Below are positions 45,454 to 54,055 of a stretch of 64,000 nucleotides of DNA, in pieces. Made by a program: the position numbers and the translations under genes. This DNA is from Bacillus sp. A301a_S52 (GTDB taxonomy: Bacteria; Bacillota; Bacilli; Bacillales; Salisediminibacteriaceae), in assembly GCA_024701455.1 (NCBI GenBank), contig JABXYP010000001.1:934001-998000 (forward strand), written 5' to 3'. Position 1 is the first letter of the stretch; each line of letters starts with the position of its first letter. The notes under the pieces are model-generated. The model did no database searches. It was not told the origin of the DNA and worked only from the letters and a program-made list of their open reading frames with translations.

Positions 45454-45555
45454 CCTACTAGTTAAAGGCAAACCTATTTAAAAATAGGGACGCAAAGTTA
45501 CGGGTCTAAGGGTCATTTGCTTGAATGGCCTATGATCGCCGGACCGCCTATTAGG
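45454..45555 (+). promoter_or_regulatory. Cyclic di-GMP-I (GEMM-I) riboswitch
   Basis: The conserved GEMM core is present in order: AAAGGCAAACC, hairpin CCTATT-TAAA-AATAGG, GGGACGCAAAG, ACGGGTCTAAGGG, a variable arm, then CCTATGATCGCCGGACCGCC. The closing P1 helix CCTACTAG (45454-45461) with CTATTAGG (45548-45555) pairs at 7 of 8 positions. The sinI-like gene starts 31 bases later. No T-tailed terminator lies between, so translational control is likely: the GGTC by the ribosome site could pair with GACC at 45542-45545. A TATACT hexamer at 45383 may be the -10. A cGAMP-selective variant cannot be excluded. Confidence 0.92.
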
Positions 45556-45585
45556 CAAACGTGGGAAAGGAGGTCTAAGGAAGAG

Positions 45586-45750
45586 ATGGAAAAGAAGTTA
45601 CACTCTACCTTGGATAGGGAATGGGAGAGGTTAATAAGAGAAGCACGTCAAAGAGGGTTAACACCTCAAGACGTCCGTTGTTTTCTAGCAGAGAAACAGC
45701 GAGAAAAAAATGTATATGATATTAAACAAGTGAGTGGTGGTAACTCGTAA
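45586..45750 (+). CDS. SinI-family anti-repressor
   Basis: A 54-residue protein, close to the 57 of B. subtilis SinI. Residues 9-40 read LDREWERLIREARQRGLTP then QDVRCFL, the SinI/SinR dimerisation helix pair (SinI: LDQEWVELMVEAKEANISP then EEIRKYL). ATG 45586 is chosen because AAGGAGG and AAGGA lie just ahead and the longer frame from 45517 would run through the riboswitch. SinI binds and disables the biofilm master repressor SinR. No sinR is in the window. It is monocistronic, between the riboswitch and a terminator. Confidence 0.87.
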   Translation: MEKKLHSTLDREWERLIREARQRGLTPQDVRCFLAEKQREKNVYDIKQVSGGNS

Positions 45751-45794
45751 CCAAATTATACGAGAGATAGAAAGCGTAGCTAAAGCTTTATTTT

Positions 45795-45825
45795 AAACGT
45801 TTATCGTTCTGATAAGCGTTTTTTT
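45795..45825 (+). terminator. Terminator after the sinI-like gene
   Basis: AAACGTTTATC pairs with GATAAGCGTT around GTTCT, followed by seven T residues. Confidence 0.88.
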
Positions 45826-45947
45826 GATATGTAAACAAATTAATTACGCCTATTTGTTACTGCTTCAAGACACTTGTCCTGTCATTTTTAGTAACGGTGC
45901 ATTAACTAATTGTGAACGAAAATTTGATATTTAAGGAGGCTAACCAC

Positions 45948-46910
45948 ATGGTAAGGATATTTATCGATCCCGGTCATGGTGGTTCGGACAATGGAGCAGT
46001 TGGGAATGGTTTAGTAGAAAAGGAGATCGTTCTTGACATTGCTATTAGGTTAAGGGCATTACTGAACTCGTATCAAGATGTTCAAATTAATATGAGTCGA
46101 GAAGATGATAGATTCATTTCACTATCAGAAAGGGCCGATATGGCGAATAGCTGGAATGCTGACTTTTTCGTTTCTATTCACACAAATGCAAGTGGTGGCG
46201 AAGGGTTTGAATCGTACATTTGGAACGGGAGTGTGCCTGATCAGACAATAAGGTACCAACAGGTTATTCACGAAGCTATTATCAATGAAATTGATGTAAT
46301 TGACAGAGGTATGTTAAGCGCTAACTATGCAGTACTGAGAGAAACAACAATGTCGGCTCTTTTAACGGAAAATTTATTTGTTGATAATGAAAGTGATGCC
46401 GAGAAATTGCGAGATGATGCCTTTTTAGATCGTATTGCACAAGGCCATGCAACCGGGATTGTGAACGCATTAAATATAGAAGAAAACGGATCAGATGGAT
46501 CTGATGGTGATGAACCGACCAATGACCCGATTGCTTCAGTGCAAGCGACATTAAATGAGCGTTACGGTTTAGCCATTGCCGTAGATAATATTTTCGGTCC
46601 AGAGACAAAAGGGGCATTATTAAGAGGCTTCCAAACGGAGTTAAATGTTCAGTTTAATAGAAACATTCAGGTGGATGGCATTTGGGGACCTGAAACACGT
46701 CAAGCGGTTGTCAATGTTGGTCGGGGAGCGAGAGGTAATATAACGTGGATTCTGCAAGCAATGTTATACGGTTCAGGTGTTTCTCCTGGTCCAGTGGATG
46801 GTATTTTTGGGCCACTTACGGAAAGCGCAGTGAGAACGTACCAACATAGGTTCAGACTACGTGTTGATGGAATTGCAGGTCGGCAAACCTTTACAGCTTT
46901 ATTTAGATAA
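45948..46910 (+). CDS. N-acetylmuramoyl-L-alanine amidase with two peptidoglycan-binding domains
   Basis: A 320-residue Amidase_3 enzyme. Seen: zinc ligands His10 (FIDPGHGG), Glu24 or Glu26, His78 (SIHTNAS), and the catalytic glutamate in TENLFVDN. After a Gly/Ser/Asp linker come two PG_binding_1 repeats marked by IFGPETKGAL, GIWGPETRQAV and GIFGPLTESAV. ATG 45948 follows AAGGAGG. There is no signal peptide, so it needs a holin or cell lysis to reach the wall, as for phage endolysins and CwlC-type enzymes. A holin-like gene follows after a dispersed repeat. Confidence 0.9.
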   Translation: MVRIFIDPGHGGSDNGAVGNGLVEKEIVLDIAIRLRALLNSYQDVQINMSREDDRFISLSERADMANSWNADFFVSIHTNASGGEGFESYIWNGSVPDQTIRYQQVIHEAIINEIDVIDRGMLSANYAVLRETTMSALLTENLFVDNESDAEKLRDDAFLDRIAQGHATGIVNALNIEENGSDGSDGDEPTNDPIASVQATLNERYGLAIAVDNIFGPETKGALLRGFQTELNVQFNRNIQVDGIWGPETRQAVVNVGRGARGNITWILQAMLYGSGVSPGPVDGIFGPLTESAVRTYQHRFRLRVDGIAGRQTFTALFR

Positions 46911-46956
46911 TCAGTCCTATATCTTGTTCTATGTGTTAGCCAGAGGAGTCAAACGG

Positions 46957-47107
46957 TTTATCACAGATAAGCGTCCGTAAAAATAGAGAGCAGAGCTAAA
47001 TCTATTTAGGGGCGAGCTAACGGACACTAATGTCCTGCTGATTAATTTAACTATCAAGCAGTAGGGGGGAGAGCGGAACTCCCACTGACTAAAGGTTCGT
47101 TTATATG
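46957..47107 (+). repeat. Dispersed structured repeat, copy F
   Basis: Starts TTTATCACAGATAAGCGTCC and has GTCCGT/ACGGAC and AAATAGA/TCTATTT pairing. It continues CACTAATGTCCTGCTGATT, then a 3' hairpin with CTCCCACTG, and ends AAAGGTTCGTTTATAT. It lies between the amidase and the holin-like gene. Confidence 0.82.
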
Positions 47108-47143
47108 AACGTATGACTACGATTAAAAAGGAGGCGTTGTTTG

Positions 47144-47431
47144 ATGGAAACAGTTCTTGTCCTAGCCTCACTTATTTCCCCTCTTGTTGTTGCTATTATA
47201 GAATTAATAAAAAAAACGACGTCCTTTCCAAAGCCATTTTTACCAATTCTCTCAGTGATTATCGGTCTTCTAATAGGAGGATTAACTTATCCATTATCAG
47301 AGTTAGATCTGGCCTTAAGATTATGGGCTGGAGGAATTGCTGGACTTGCAGCCACTGGGTTATTTGAATTAGGTCATTGTCAGGTTAAGCTCATAAAGAA
47401 ACAACAATCACGACAGCAGTCGCCAGATTAG
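47144..47431 (+). CDS. Holin-like small membrane protein
   Basis: A 95-residue protein with two or three membrane segments (about 3-20, 30-48, 60-78) and a basic tail KLIKKQQSRQQ. The block LDLALRLWAGGIAGLAATGLFE, split here as LDLALRLWAG and GIAGLAATGLFE, is typical of A118-type phage holins. ATG 47144 has AAAGGAGG 9 bases ahead. With the signal-less amidase upstream it makes an endolysin-holin pair, but no phage structural genes are present. Confidence 0.78.
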   Translation: METVLVLASLISPLVVAIIELIKKTTSFPKPFLPILSVIIGLLIGGLTYPLSELDLALRLWAGGIAGLAATGLFELGHCQVKLIKKQQSRQQSPD

Positions 47432-47444
47432 GGACGGCTCTCAT

Positions 47445-47488
47445 GAAGAGAAACACCGAATGTGATGTCGGGGTTTACTCTTTTTTTT
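47445..47488 (+). terminator. Terminator after the holin-like gene
   Basis: GAAGAGAAACACCGA pairs imperfectly with TCGGGGTTTACTCTT, followed by a run of T residues. Confidence 0.75.
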
Positions 47489-47491
47489 GCC

Positions 47492-48020
47492 CCTCATTTG
47501 CTTAAAGTTATAATAATACTATCTGAATCCGAGAAAATAGCTGTTGATTGGTATTAATCCAGGGGGGGTTCTCTTGATATGACTCAATTACGTCGTCCTT
47601 CAATGAGCCTGTTTTTTTACCGGGAAGAAGGCTGAAACATCATCCGTTGAAAGGGTACAATTGTAGCGAGAAAGCAGTTTGTATGGTGAAACGGTTTATA
47701 TGCAAACTATAAGTACCGATAATAATAGCATTTTCGTTATGGGGTATACATAAATTATTTTTCTTTTTAAGAGAGAGTGATTTAGTTTAAAAGGATTTTT
47801 AAAAATTTTAGAAAAGTTGAGAGGCTAGTTCGGATTACAACTATAATACTCAATCGACGGATGAACGTTTAACTCACATTCGATTGCTTTGTCACAAAAG
47901 TGTCATAATATTATTAAGGGTTGAAAGATGAACATCACCGTGTAATCATTTAGAATAAAGACATAAACACTATAAACGCAGTGAAAATATATAATATTGT
48001 ACAAGGAGAACGTGACACAT
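47492..48020 (+). other. Upstream region of cydDC, no gene
   Basis: No coding feature is supported here. A weak promoter TTGCTT-N16-TAATAT (47884-47911) overlaps TTTGTCACAAAAGTGTCA, an imperfect inverted repeat that could bind a redox regulator. A lone GTTCTCT half-site lies near 47569. Confidence 0.35.
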
Positions 48021-49754
48021 ATGGCAGATTTAAAAAAAATGGCCAAATCGCAGCGCCGACACACGCTAGTGCTTATGGTAGGATCCCTTATAATCGGAGC
48101 CTCAATTATTGCTCAAGCTTATCTTATTGTGGCCATTGTTGACCATATATTTCTTAATAATCGGTCATTCCAAGATGTTTTACCACAATTTGGTTTATTA
48201 GCCCTCGCACTTATTATTAGGGCTCTATTTAGTTATGTGAATGGACGCACAGGCATTCATATGGCGGCATCTGTAAAAAAACAATTAAGAGAAACATTAT
48301 TAAAAAAATATTCAAGGAATCCGCTACAAGCCTCTTTGAAAGGACAGTCAGGTGAAAAAGTCAGTGTTCTCATGGATTCGGTGGACGAAGTAGACAGTTA
48401 TTTCAGTCATTATTACCCAATTAGAATTCAAGCGACAATTATTCCGTTAATGATGCTAATAGCGATATTTTCATACAATTGGGTTTCGGGTCTTATTCTC
48501 CTTATTACGGCACCTTTTATTCCTATTACGATGGCGATCGTCGGAAAAAATACGCAGCAAAAATCAGAAGAACAAATGGAGAAACTGTCCATTTTCTCTG
48601 GACGCTTTCTAGACCTATTACAAGGGTTGGCCACGTTGAAATTCTTTGGACGTGCAAAAGAAAAAAAAGAAGATTTACGTCAAAGTAGTTTAGATTACCG
48701 TGAAGCGACAATGAAAGTGCTTAAGATTGCTTTTTTATCGTCATTGATGCTTGAATTCATTTCGATGCTCAGTACGGCTCTTGTGGCGTTAGAAGTGGGT
48801 CTACGATTAGTGGTATATCAGCAATTATCATTTTTTACAGCTTTTTTTGTTCTAATTCTCGTTCCAGAATTTTTTGCTTCCTTGAAAGAGTTGGGCTCTG
48901 CCTTTCATACAGGACGCGGAAGTATAGCTGCTGCAAAACGGGTACAAGAGGAGCTTGAAGGAGACGAATTACCAGTAGATTGGGGGGAGAATACGTTTAG
49001 AGATCCCTCAATGCCACCGACAATAGAATTAAAGCAATTAAGCTTCTCATACGGTGGTGAAAGAACGGCTTTAGATAACGTCAGTACCGTTATCCCACCA
49101 ATGAATCATGTAGCCATTATCGGTCCGAGCGGGGCCGGGAAGTCTACCTTGCTAAACGTTCTTTCTGGGTTGATTCGTCCTGAAAGTGGGAACGTATTAT
49201 TGGATAACAAATCAATGGCTTCATACAGTGAAGAGGCTTGGTTTACTCAAATAAGCTATATTTCACAAAATCCTTATATTTTCTCCGGTACGATTAGGGA
49301 TAATATTATTCTCGGTGTATCAGAGAATGTCTCTGATCTAGAGGTGAGAATGGCGGCAGAGAAAGCTGGTATTTCTCACATGATCGAGCGTCTTGAACAA
49401 GGCTATGATACCGCAGTTGGTGAAGGTGGTCGAGGGCTGTCTGGTGGGGAAAAACAGCGCGTCGCATTAGCACGAGCCTTTCTTAAAAAGCCTACGATTA
49501 TTTTATTTGATGAGCCGACCGTAGGCCTGGATTTGAAAACCGAACAAATTTTACAACAAAGTATGAAAGAGCTCGGACAGAAAGCAACTGTTATTACAGT
49601 GGCGCATAGGCTTCATACGATAAAAGAAGCCGACGCCATTTTATTACTGAGTCATGGTCAGGTGAAAGCCTCAGGAACCCATGAACAGCTGTTAAGAGAG
49701 TCTGTTGATTATCAAAACATGGTGATGACACAGCAAGGAGGGGGAGCGGAATGA
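48021..49754 (+). CDS. cydD: CydD-type ABC exporter half (cytochrome bd assembly)
   Basis: A 577-residue fused membrane-ATPase half transporter. Six membrane segments fill residues 1-310. The ATPase follows, with Walker A GPSGAGKS, signature LSGGEKQR and Walker B IILFDEPTVGLD. CydDC exports cysteine or glutathione, or transports haem in recent views, and is needed for cytochrome bd maturation. ATG 48021 has AAGGAG 12 bases ahead. It overlaps the next gene by 4 bases. The oxidase genes cydAB are not adjacent in this window. B. subtilis naming swaps C and D. Confidence 0.85.
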   Translation: MADLKKMAKSQRRHTLVLMVGSLIIGASIIAQAYLIVAIVDHIFLNNRSFQDVLPQFGLLALALIIRALFSYVNGRTGIHMAASVKKQLRETLLKKYSRNPLQASLKGQSGEKVSVLMDSVDEVDSYFSHYYPIRIQATIIPLMMLIAIFSYNWVSGLILLITAPFIPITMAIVGKNTQQKSEEQMEKLSIFSGRFLDLLQGLATLKFFGRAKEKKEDLRQSSLDYREATMKVLKIAFLSSLMLEFISMLSTALVALEVGLRLVVYQQLSFFTAFFVLILVPEFFASLKELGSAFHTGRGSIAAAKRVQEELEGDELPVDWGENTFRDPSMPPTIELKQLSFSYGGERTALDNVSTVIPPMNHVAIIGPSGAGKSTLLNVLSGLIRPESGNVLLDNKSMASYSEEAWFTQISYISQNPYIFSGTIRDNIILGVSENVSDLEVRMAAEKAGISHMIERLEQGYDTAVGEGGRGLSGGEKQRVALARAFLKKPTIILFDEPTVGLDLKTEQILQQSMKELGQKATVITVAHRLHTIKEADAILLLSHGQVKASGTHEQLLRESVDYQNMVMTQQGGGAE

Positions 49755-51475
49755 AGGATACAGCGATCATGTTTAAGTTTATGGTCAGTGAAAAGAAAGA
49801 TATATTTCTTTCCGTTCTGTTTGGCTTTCTCGCTGGTATGGGTGGTGTTTTACTATTCGCTAACAGTGGTTATCTCATTTCAAGAGCTGCCCTGCTACCG
49901 CCTTTCTATGTTCTAACCGTGACGATTGCGTTGCTTAAATTGTTCAGTGTTACCCGGGCGATCAGTCGGTATGCAGAACGCTATTACTCTCATCGCGCGA
50001 CGTTTACGATACTAAGCAACTTACGTGTTCATTTTTATGAAAAAATTGAACCGCTTGCTCCGAGAATTTTTCATAAGTATCGAAGTGGTGATTTACTGTC
50101 TCGTATTGTAGGTGATGTGGAGAGTTTACAAAATTATTTTCTTAGAGTTTTCTATCCCCCACTTATTATGATTGTCGTCTTCTTAGCAACGGTGGCATTG
50201 ACGCTTTTCTTTTCAGTTCAAGTGGCGTTTACGTTAATGGCAGGGATGATCTTAACTGGTTTAATTGTGCCGTTAGTATTCGCTTCCATGCAGACGAAAA
50301 TCGAAAATAATGTGAGAGAAAAGCGCGGTAGTGTCTCAACTGAAGCAACTGAATTTTTATATGGCTTTAAGGATTTAAAAATTCATAGAAAGCTTGCGAC
50401 TCAGGAAAGGGCGCTTAATGAGGCCTCAGCAACTTATATTAAAGAGCAGGAACATCAAAGTGATCGAGCATTAATCAGTCAATCTGTGAATCAGGCGTTG
50501 ACGATGCTTGTCTCTTGGGCGGTTCTTATTGTGGGAGCTTATTTAGTATCAGAGGGAACATTGGAAGGTGTTTTCCTAGCGATGTTAGTGATGATTTCAT
50601 TAACAGTATTTGAAAATGTCTCTCCTATGGCGGCGTTTCCTTATCATTTTGAAGATAATCGGCGGGCGGCGAGTCGGCTAAACCTGATGATTCATGAAGA
50701 AGATATGGATATGGTGGAAGAACATGAGGTAGAGACATTGAATTATAAAGAAACGTGGGGGATTTCAATGGATAACGTGACCTTCACTTATCCAGAAGAA
50801 GATAGAGAGGCCTTAAAAGAGGTGTCTATTAACATACGAGCCGGGTCCAAAACCGCTATTGTAGGGCCGAGTGGTTCAGGTAAATCTACCTTATTACAGC
50901 TTATTTTAAAGATCTATCAGGCTGAGAAGGGAGATGTCTACCTTAATGGCAAAGACATTACACGAGTAGAGAAAGAAAGCATTTGGAAAGGAACGAATAC
51001 GCTATTACAAGATCACCATTTATTTTACGGAACGGTTCGAGATAACCTCCAACTTGCGAAGGATGACTTATCAGATAAAGATATGCGTGGAGCCTTAAAA
51101 AAAGTAGGATTAGACGCCTTTTCACTCGATGATCGTGTTCTTGAGAAAGGAGGAAACGTGTCTGGAGGTGAAAGGCAGCGGTTTGCCATTGCAAGAGCGT
51201 TATTAAAAGGAAGTAAACTTTGGCTGCTCGATGAACCGACATCGTCAGTAGACGCTGTTACAGAACGGCTCATTTATGATAATTTATTAGCTCAAGCCAA
51301 AGAAGATACCGTCCTACTGGTGAGCCATCGACTGGCAGGGTTAGAGAAGATGGATCAGATTATCGTGATGAATGAAGCACAGGTTGTAGAATCAGGAACA
51401 TATGATGAGCTGATGGAAAAGCAAGGTTATTTTTACGGTATGAAAGAAATTGAAAACACGTTATTTTCTGCATGA
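49751..51475 (+). CDS. cydC: CydC-type ABC exporter half (cytochrome bd assembly)
   Basis: A 574-residue partner of the preceding half transporter, starting in an ATGA overlap. Seen: six membrane segments, Walker A GPSGSGKS, signature VSGGERQR and Walker B LWLLDEPTSSVD. It forms a heterodimer with the upstream product. A convergent terminator follows about 110 bp later. Confidence 0.85.
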   Translation: MKDTAIMFKFMVSEKKDIFLSVLFGFLAGMGGVLLFANSGYLISRAALLPPFYVLTVTIALLKLFSVTRAISRYAERYYSHRATFTILSNLRVHFYEKIEPLAPRIFHKYRSGDLLSRIVGDVESLQNYFLRVFYPPLIMIVVFLATVALTLFFSVQVAFTLMAGMILTGLIVPLVFASMQTKIENNVREKRGSVSTEATEFLYGFKDLKIHRKLATQERALNEASATYIKEQEHQSDRALISQSVNQALTMLVSWAVLIVGAYLVSEGTLEGVFLAMLVMISLTVFENVSPMAAFPYHFEDNRRAASRLNLMIHEEDMDMVEEHEVETLNYKETWGISMDNVTFTYPEEDREALKEVSINIRAGSKTAIVGPSGSGKSTLLQLILKIYQAEKGDVYLNGKDITRVEKESIWKGTNTLLQDHHLFYGTVRDNLQLAKDDLSDKDMRGALKKVGLDAFSLDDRVLEKGGNVSGGERQRFAIARALLKGSKLWLLDEPTSSVDAVTERLIYDNLLAQAKEDTVLLVSHRLAGLEKMDQIIVMNEAQVVESGTYDELMEKQGYFYGMKEIENTLFSA

Positions 51476-51507
51476 AACTGTCGGTCTCAGAGGAAGGAGA
51501 AAATAAC

Positions 51508-51540
51508 GTGCCTAGTAAACTTAATGAAAAAAGAGTGTGA
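51508..51540 (+). CDS. Possible 10-codon ORF after cydC
   Basis: GTG 51508 follows AAGGAG with good spacing and reads VPSKLNEKRV then TGA. The ribosome site is convincing but the product is tiny. It may be a decayed gene start. Kept only as a low-confidence note. Confidence 0.2.
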   Translation: MPSKLNEKRV

Positions 51541-51586
51541 GTCACTTAGTCTAAAGGAAATTTAGCACTCAAGGGACTACCTAACA

Positions 51587-51630
51587 AACAAAGGTTGTCG
51601 ATCACATGACGTGACGACAGCCTTTGTTTT
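51587..51630. terminator. Bidirectional terminator between cydC and the CDR gene
   Basis: AACAAAGGTTGTCG pairs with CGACAGCCTTTGTT (one G-U pair). T residues follow on the plus strand and an A-rich flank gives a short T run on the minus strand. It serves two convergent genes. Confidence 0.85.
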
Positions 51631-51634
51631 ACCG

Positions 51635-53578
51635 TTATTTCTTTTTAATCACGGCGGAAAAAGTTTGCTCATCTTTCTGCTCATGTAGTGACACTAACTC
51701 ATGTCCGGTATTTTTACACCATGCGGTAATGTCATTTGTAAAGCCAGGGTCAGAGACGGTTATGTTTACCGTTTGGTCAGATGAAAGGTCGTTAATAGCT
51801 TTATGAAGTTTGACAATCGGCCCTGGACAAGCAAGTCCTGTAGCATCAATGAAGGTATCATGAGCCGGGGGATTCACTCGTGATTGAATTGAAACTTCGC
51901 TTTTTTTATCACTATTATCTTGAATATGGATTTCATCATTTTTAATAAAGCGATACGTTTTATAACCACCACTTATATTGATGCTGGAAAAGCCATTCTC
52001 ATGTAAAATACGTGTGGCAAGATAGCCACGTAAACCTACTTGGCAAGTGACATATATCGGTTTGTCCTTTGGCAGTGTGTCTAAACGGTCGCGCAGCTCA
52101 TCTAATGGAATATTGACAGCCCCTGGAATACCTCCTAGTTTAATTTCCTGTGGATGTCTTACATCGATGAGAAAACCACCCTCAGCGACAATTGAGTCAA
52201 CATCAAAAGCAGATACTACCTCTAGGTCGCCATCAACGATATGTGAAGCCACGTATCCGAGCATATTGACAGGATCTTTTGCTGACGAGTAAGGTGGTGC
52301 ATAAGCCAATTCTAAATCAGGTAAATCATGAACGGTTAACCCACCTTTAATCGCTGTTGCGATCACATCGATGCGCTTGTCAACACCAGCTCTCCCTACC
52401 CCTTGTACACCATAAATGACACCAGTCTTTGAATCGAAGGTCATTTTCATTGAGATCGGTGATCCTCCTGGATAATAACCAGCATGTGATACAGGATGAA
52501 GGTGAACGGCTTGATAAGGAATGTCTAACAATGAAAGCGTCTTTTCGTTGTTTCCTGTAACAGCAACGGTAAGATCAAATACTTTTGCAATGGCAGTACC
52601 GAGTGTACCGCTATACGGTTTTTTATGACCATAAATAACATCTGCAACAAGACGCCCTTGACGATTAGCAGGCCAAGCGAGGGGAACCATCGTCGGTGTT
52701 TTATGGTTAAAATCAACGACTTCAATGGCATCCCCAATAGCGTAAATGTGAGGATCGTCAGTTTGCATATACTCGTTTACGATAATTCCTCCACGCTTAC
52801 CAATTTGTAGTCCGGCTTGGACAGCTAACTCGTTTTCAGGGCGTACACCAATTGCCAAAATGATGAGATCACTTGTTAACTCTTCGCCATTTTCAAGTGT
52901 GATAATTCGACCCTTTTCAGAAAAATGTTTAATGCCGTTATTTAAAATAAGCGATGCTTTTGTTCTAATATGTTCGTGGACAATAGCTGCCATTTCAGGA
53001 TCAAGTGGTGCCATCACTTGATTAGATTTTTCTACGATTGTAACAGAAAGTCCTTGAGCGTGAAGATTCTCTGCCATTTCCAACCCGATGAAGCCTCCGC
53101 CAATCACGATGGCGTTTTTAGGGTTCCGTTCCTCTATCCATTGTTTAATCTTATCCATGTCAGGGATATTCCGTAATGTGAAGATATTATTAGCTTCAGC
53201 CATACCTTCGAAAGGTGGTACGATCGGTTTAGCTCCAGGTGAGAGAATGAGTTCGTCATAAGTTTCTGTATACATGTTGCCATCTGTTAGGTTCTGAATA
53301 GTCACTGTTTTCTCGTCCCGATTAATCTGAGTCACTTCTGATAAATTACGAATATCTAACTTAAATCTTTTGGCCATCCCTTCCACTGTTTGTACGAGTA
53401 ATTTATCACGATCTTTAATGGTTCCGCCAATATAATAAGGTAAACCACAGTTAGCGAAAGATATATGTTCTCCTCTTTCAACTAATACGATGTGGGAACG
53501 TTCGTCCAGCCGTCGGAGCCTTGCAGCAGCAGTAGCTCCGCCTGCAACGCCTCCTACAATCACGATTTTTTTCGTCAT
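51635..53578 (-). CDS. CoA-disulfide reductase-like flavoprotein fused to rhodanese and TusA
   Basis: A 647-residue three-domain protein. Residues 1-440 are a CoA-disulfide/persulfide reductase, with IVIVGGVAGGATAAARLRR for FAD and the active-site Cys44 in SFANCGLPYYIGG. Residues 455-545 are a rhodanese with Cys in TCQVGLRG. Residues 570-647 are TusA with GLACPGPI. GGAGGAG precedes two tandem ATG codons, and 53578 is used. The fusion suggests persulfide or polysulfide reduction and sulfur relay in the cytoplasm. A perfect palindrome covers its promoter, consistent with a CstR/CsoR-type repressor. Confidence 0.88.
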   Translation of the reverse strand: MTKKIVIVGGVAGGATAAARLRRLDERSHIVLVERGEHISFANCGLPYYIGGTIKDRDKLLVQTVEGMAKRFKLDIRNLSEVTQINRDEKTVTIQNLTDGNMYTETYDELILSPGAKPIVPPFEGMAEANNIFTLRNIPDMDKIKQWIEERNPKNAIVIGGGFIGLEMAENLHAQGLSVTIVEKSNQVMAPLDPEMAAIVHEHIRTKASLILNNGIKHFSEKGRIITLENGEELTSDLIILAIGVRPENELAVQAGLQIGKRGGIIVNEYMQTDDPHIYAIGDAIEVVDFNHKTPTMVPLAWPANRQGRLVADVIYGHKKPYSGTLGTAIAKVFDLTVAVTGNNEKTLSLLDIPYQAVHLHPVSHAGYYPGGSPISMKMTFDSKTGVIYGVQGVGRAGVDKRIDVIATAIKGGLTVHDLPDLELAYAPPYSSAKDPVNMLGYVASHIVDGDLEVVSAFDVDSIVAEGGFLIDVRHPQEIKLGGIPGAVNIPLDELRDRLDTLPKDKPIYVTCQVGLRGYLATRILHENGFSSINISGGYKTYRFIKNDEIHIQDNSDKKSEVSIQSRVNPPAHDTFIDATGLACPGPIVKLHKAINDLSSDQTVNITVSDPGFTNDITAWCKNTGHELVSLHEQKDEQTFSAVIKKK

Positions 53579-53600
53579 CATTATCTCCTCCATAATTAGT

Positions 53601-53626
53601 TTATTATACCCTTAAGGGTATAATAA
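53601..53626 (-). promoter_or_regulatory. CstR/CsoR-like operator over the promoter
   Basis: A perfect 26-bp palindrome: TTATTATACCCTT and its exact complement AAGGGTATAATAA. ATACCC..GGGTAT is the core known for CsoR/CstR operators. On the minus strand, TTTACA-N17-TATTAT forms a promoter whose -10 lies inside the palindrome, about 40 bp before the start codon. Repression relieved by persulfides is inferred. Confidence 0.7.
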
Positions 53627-53719
53627 CGCATTAGGTGAACGTTGTAAATATTTTAAAAGGTAAGGAAGTGTCAGTTTTGTGAAATAAAAAGAACGGCGCC
53701 ATGGTCAAGTGGCAAACCG

Positions 53720-54016
53720 CTATTGTTGAATTTTTTTAACTTTTTTCAATACGTCAGAATCTGTGTGAGGATAATTCAGTTTCATATAATCTTCAAAATA
53801 AGGACCGTAAGTTTGGAGGGTTTTTTTTGTGCCGAAAGGTTTCCAAAATAGTTTGTTCAAATAATATTCCCATTCTTCCACATCACCACTTAAACTATCT
53901 CCACGTTTATGACGGTGAGTGAGTTCTTCTAATTGTGTCCGGATCAGACCGATGTTAATAAAATAAATAGTTAAAATGACAGCTATCATGGCTAAAAAGG
54001 TGATTAAAATTCCCAT
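53720..54016 (-). CDS. Small membrane-anchored protein, unknown
   Basis: A 98-residue protein. One membrane helix at residues 4-24 is followed by a charged segment (RTQLEELTHRHKRGD) and a C-terminal cytoplasmic or extracellular domain rich in Lys, Tyr and Asp. AGAGGGG lies ahead of the ATG. I do not recognise the family. Neighbours give no clue. Confidence 0.6.
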   Translation of the reverse strand: MGILITFLAMIAVILTIYFINIGLIRTQLEELTHRHKRGDSLSGDVEEWEYYLNKLFWKPFGTKKTLQTYGPYFEDYMKLNYPHTDSDVLKKVKKIQQ

Positions 54017-54055
54017 GAGAAAAAGCCCCTCTAAATAGAATGTTTACAGCTATTA

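Noticed and set aside
45517..45585. Longer N-terminus for the SinI-like protein
   Set aside because: It would translate through the riboswitch P1 region; AAGGAGG and the SinI length both favour ATG 45586.
47113..47367. Second plus-strand ORF overlapping the holin-like gene
   Set aside because: It starts upstream of the good AAAGGAGG site and reads as low-complexity sequence; the frame at 47144 has membrane segments and a family match.
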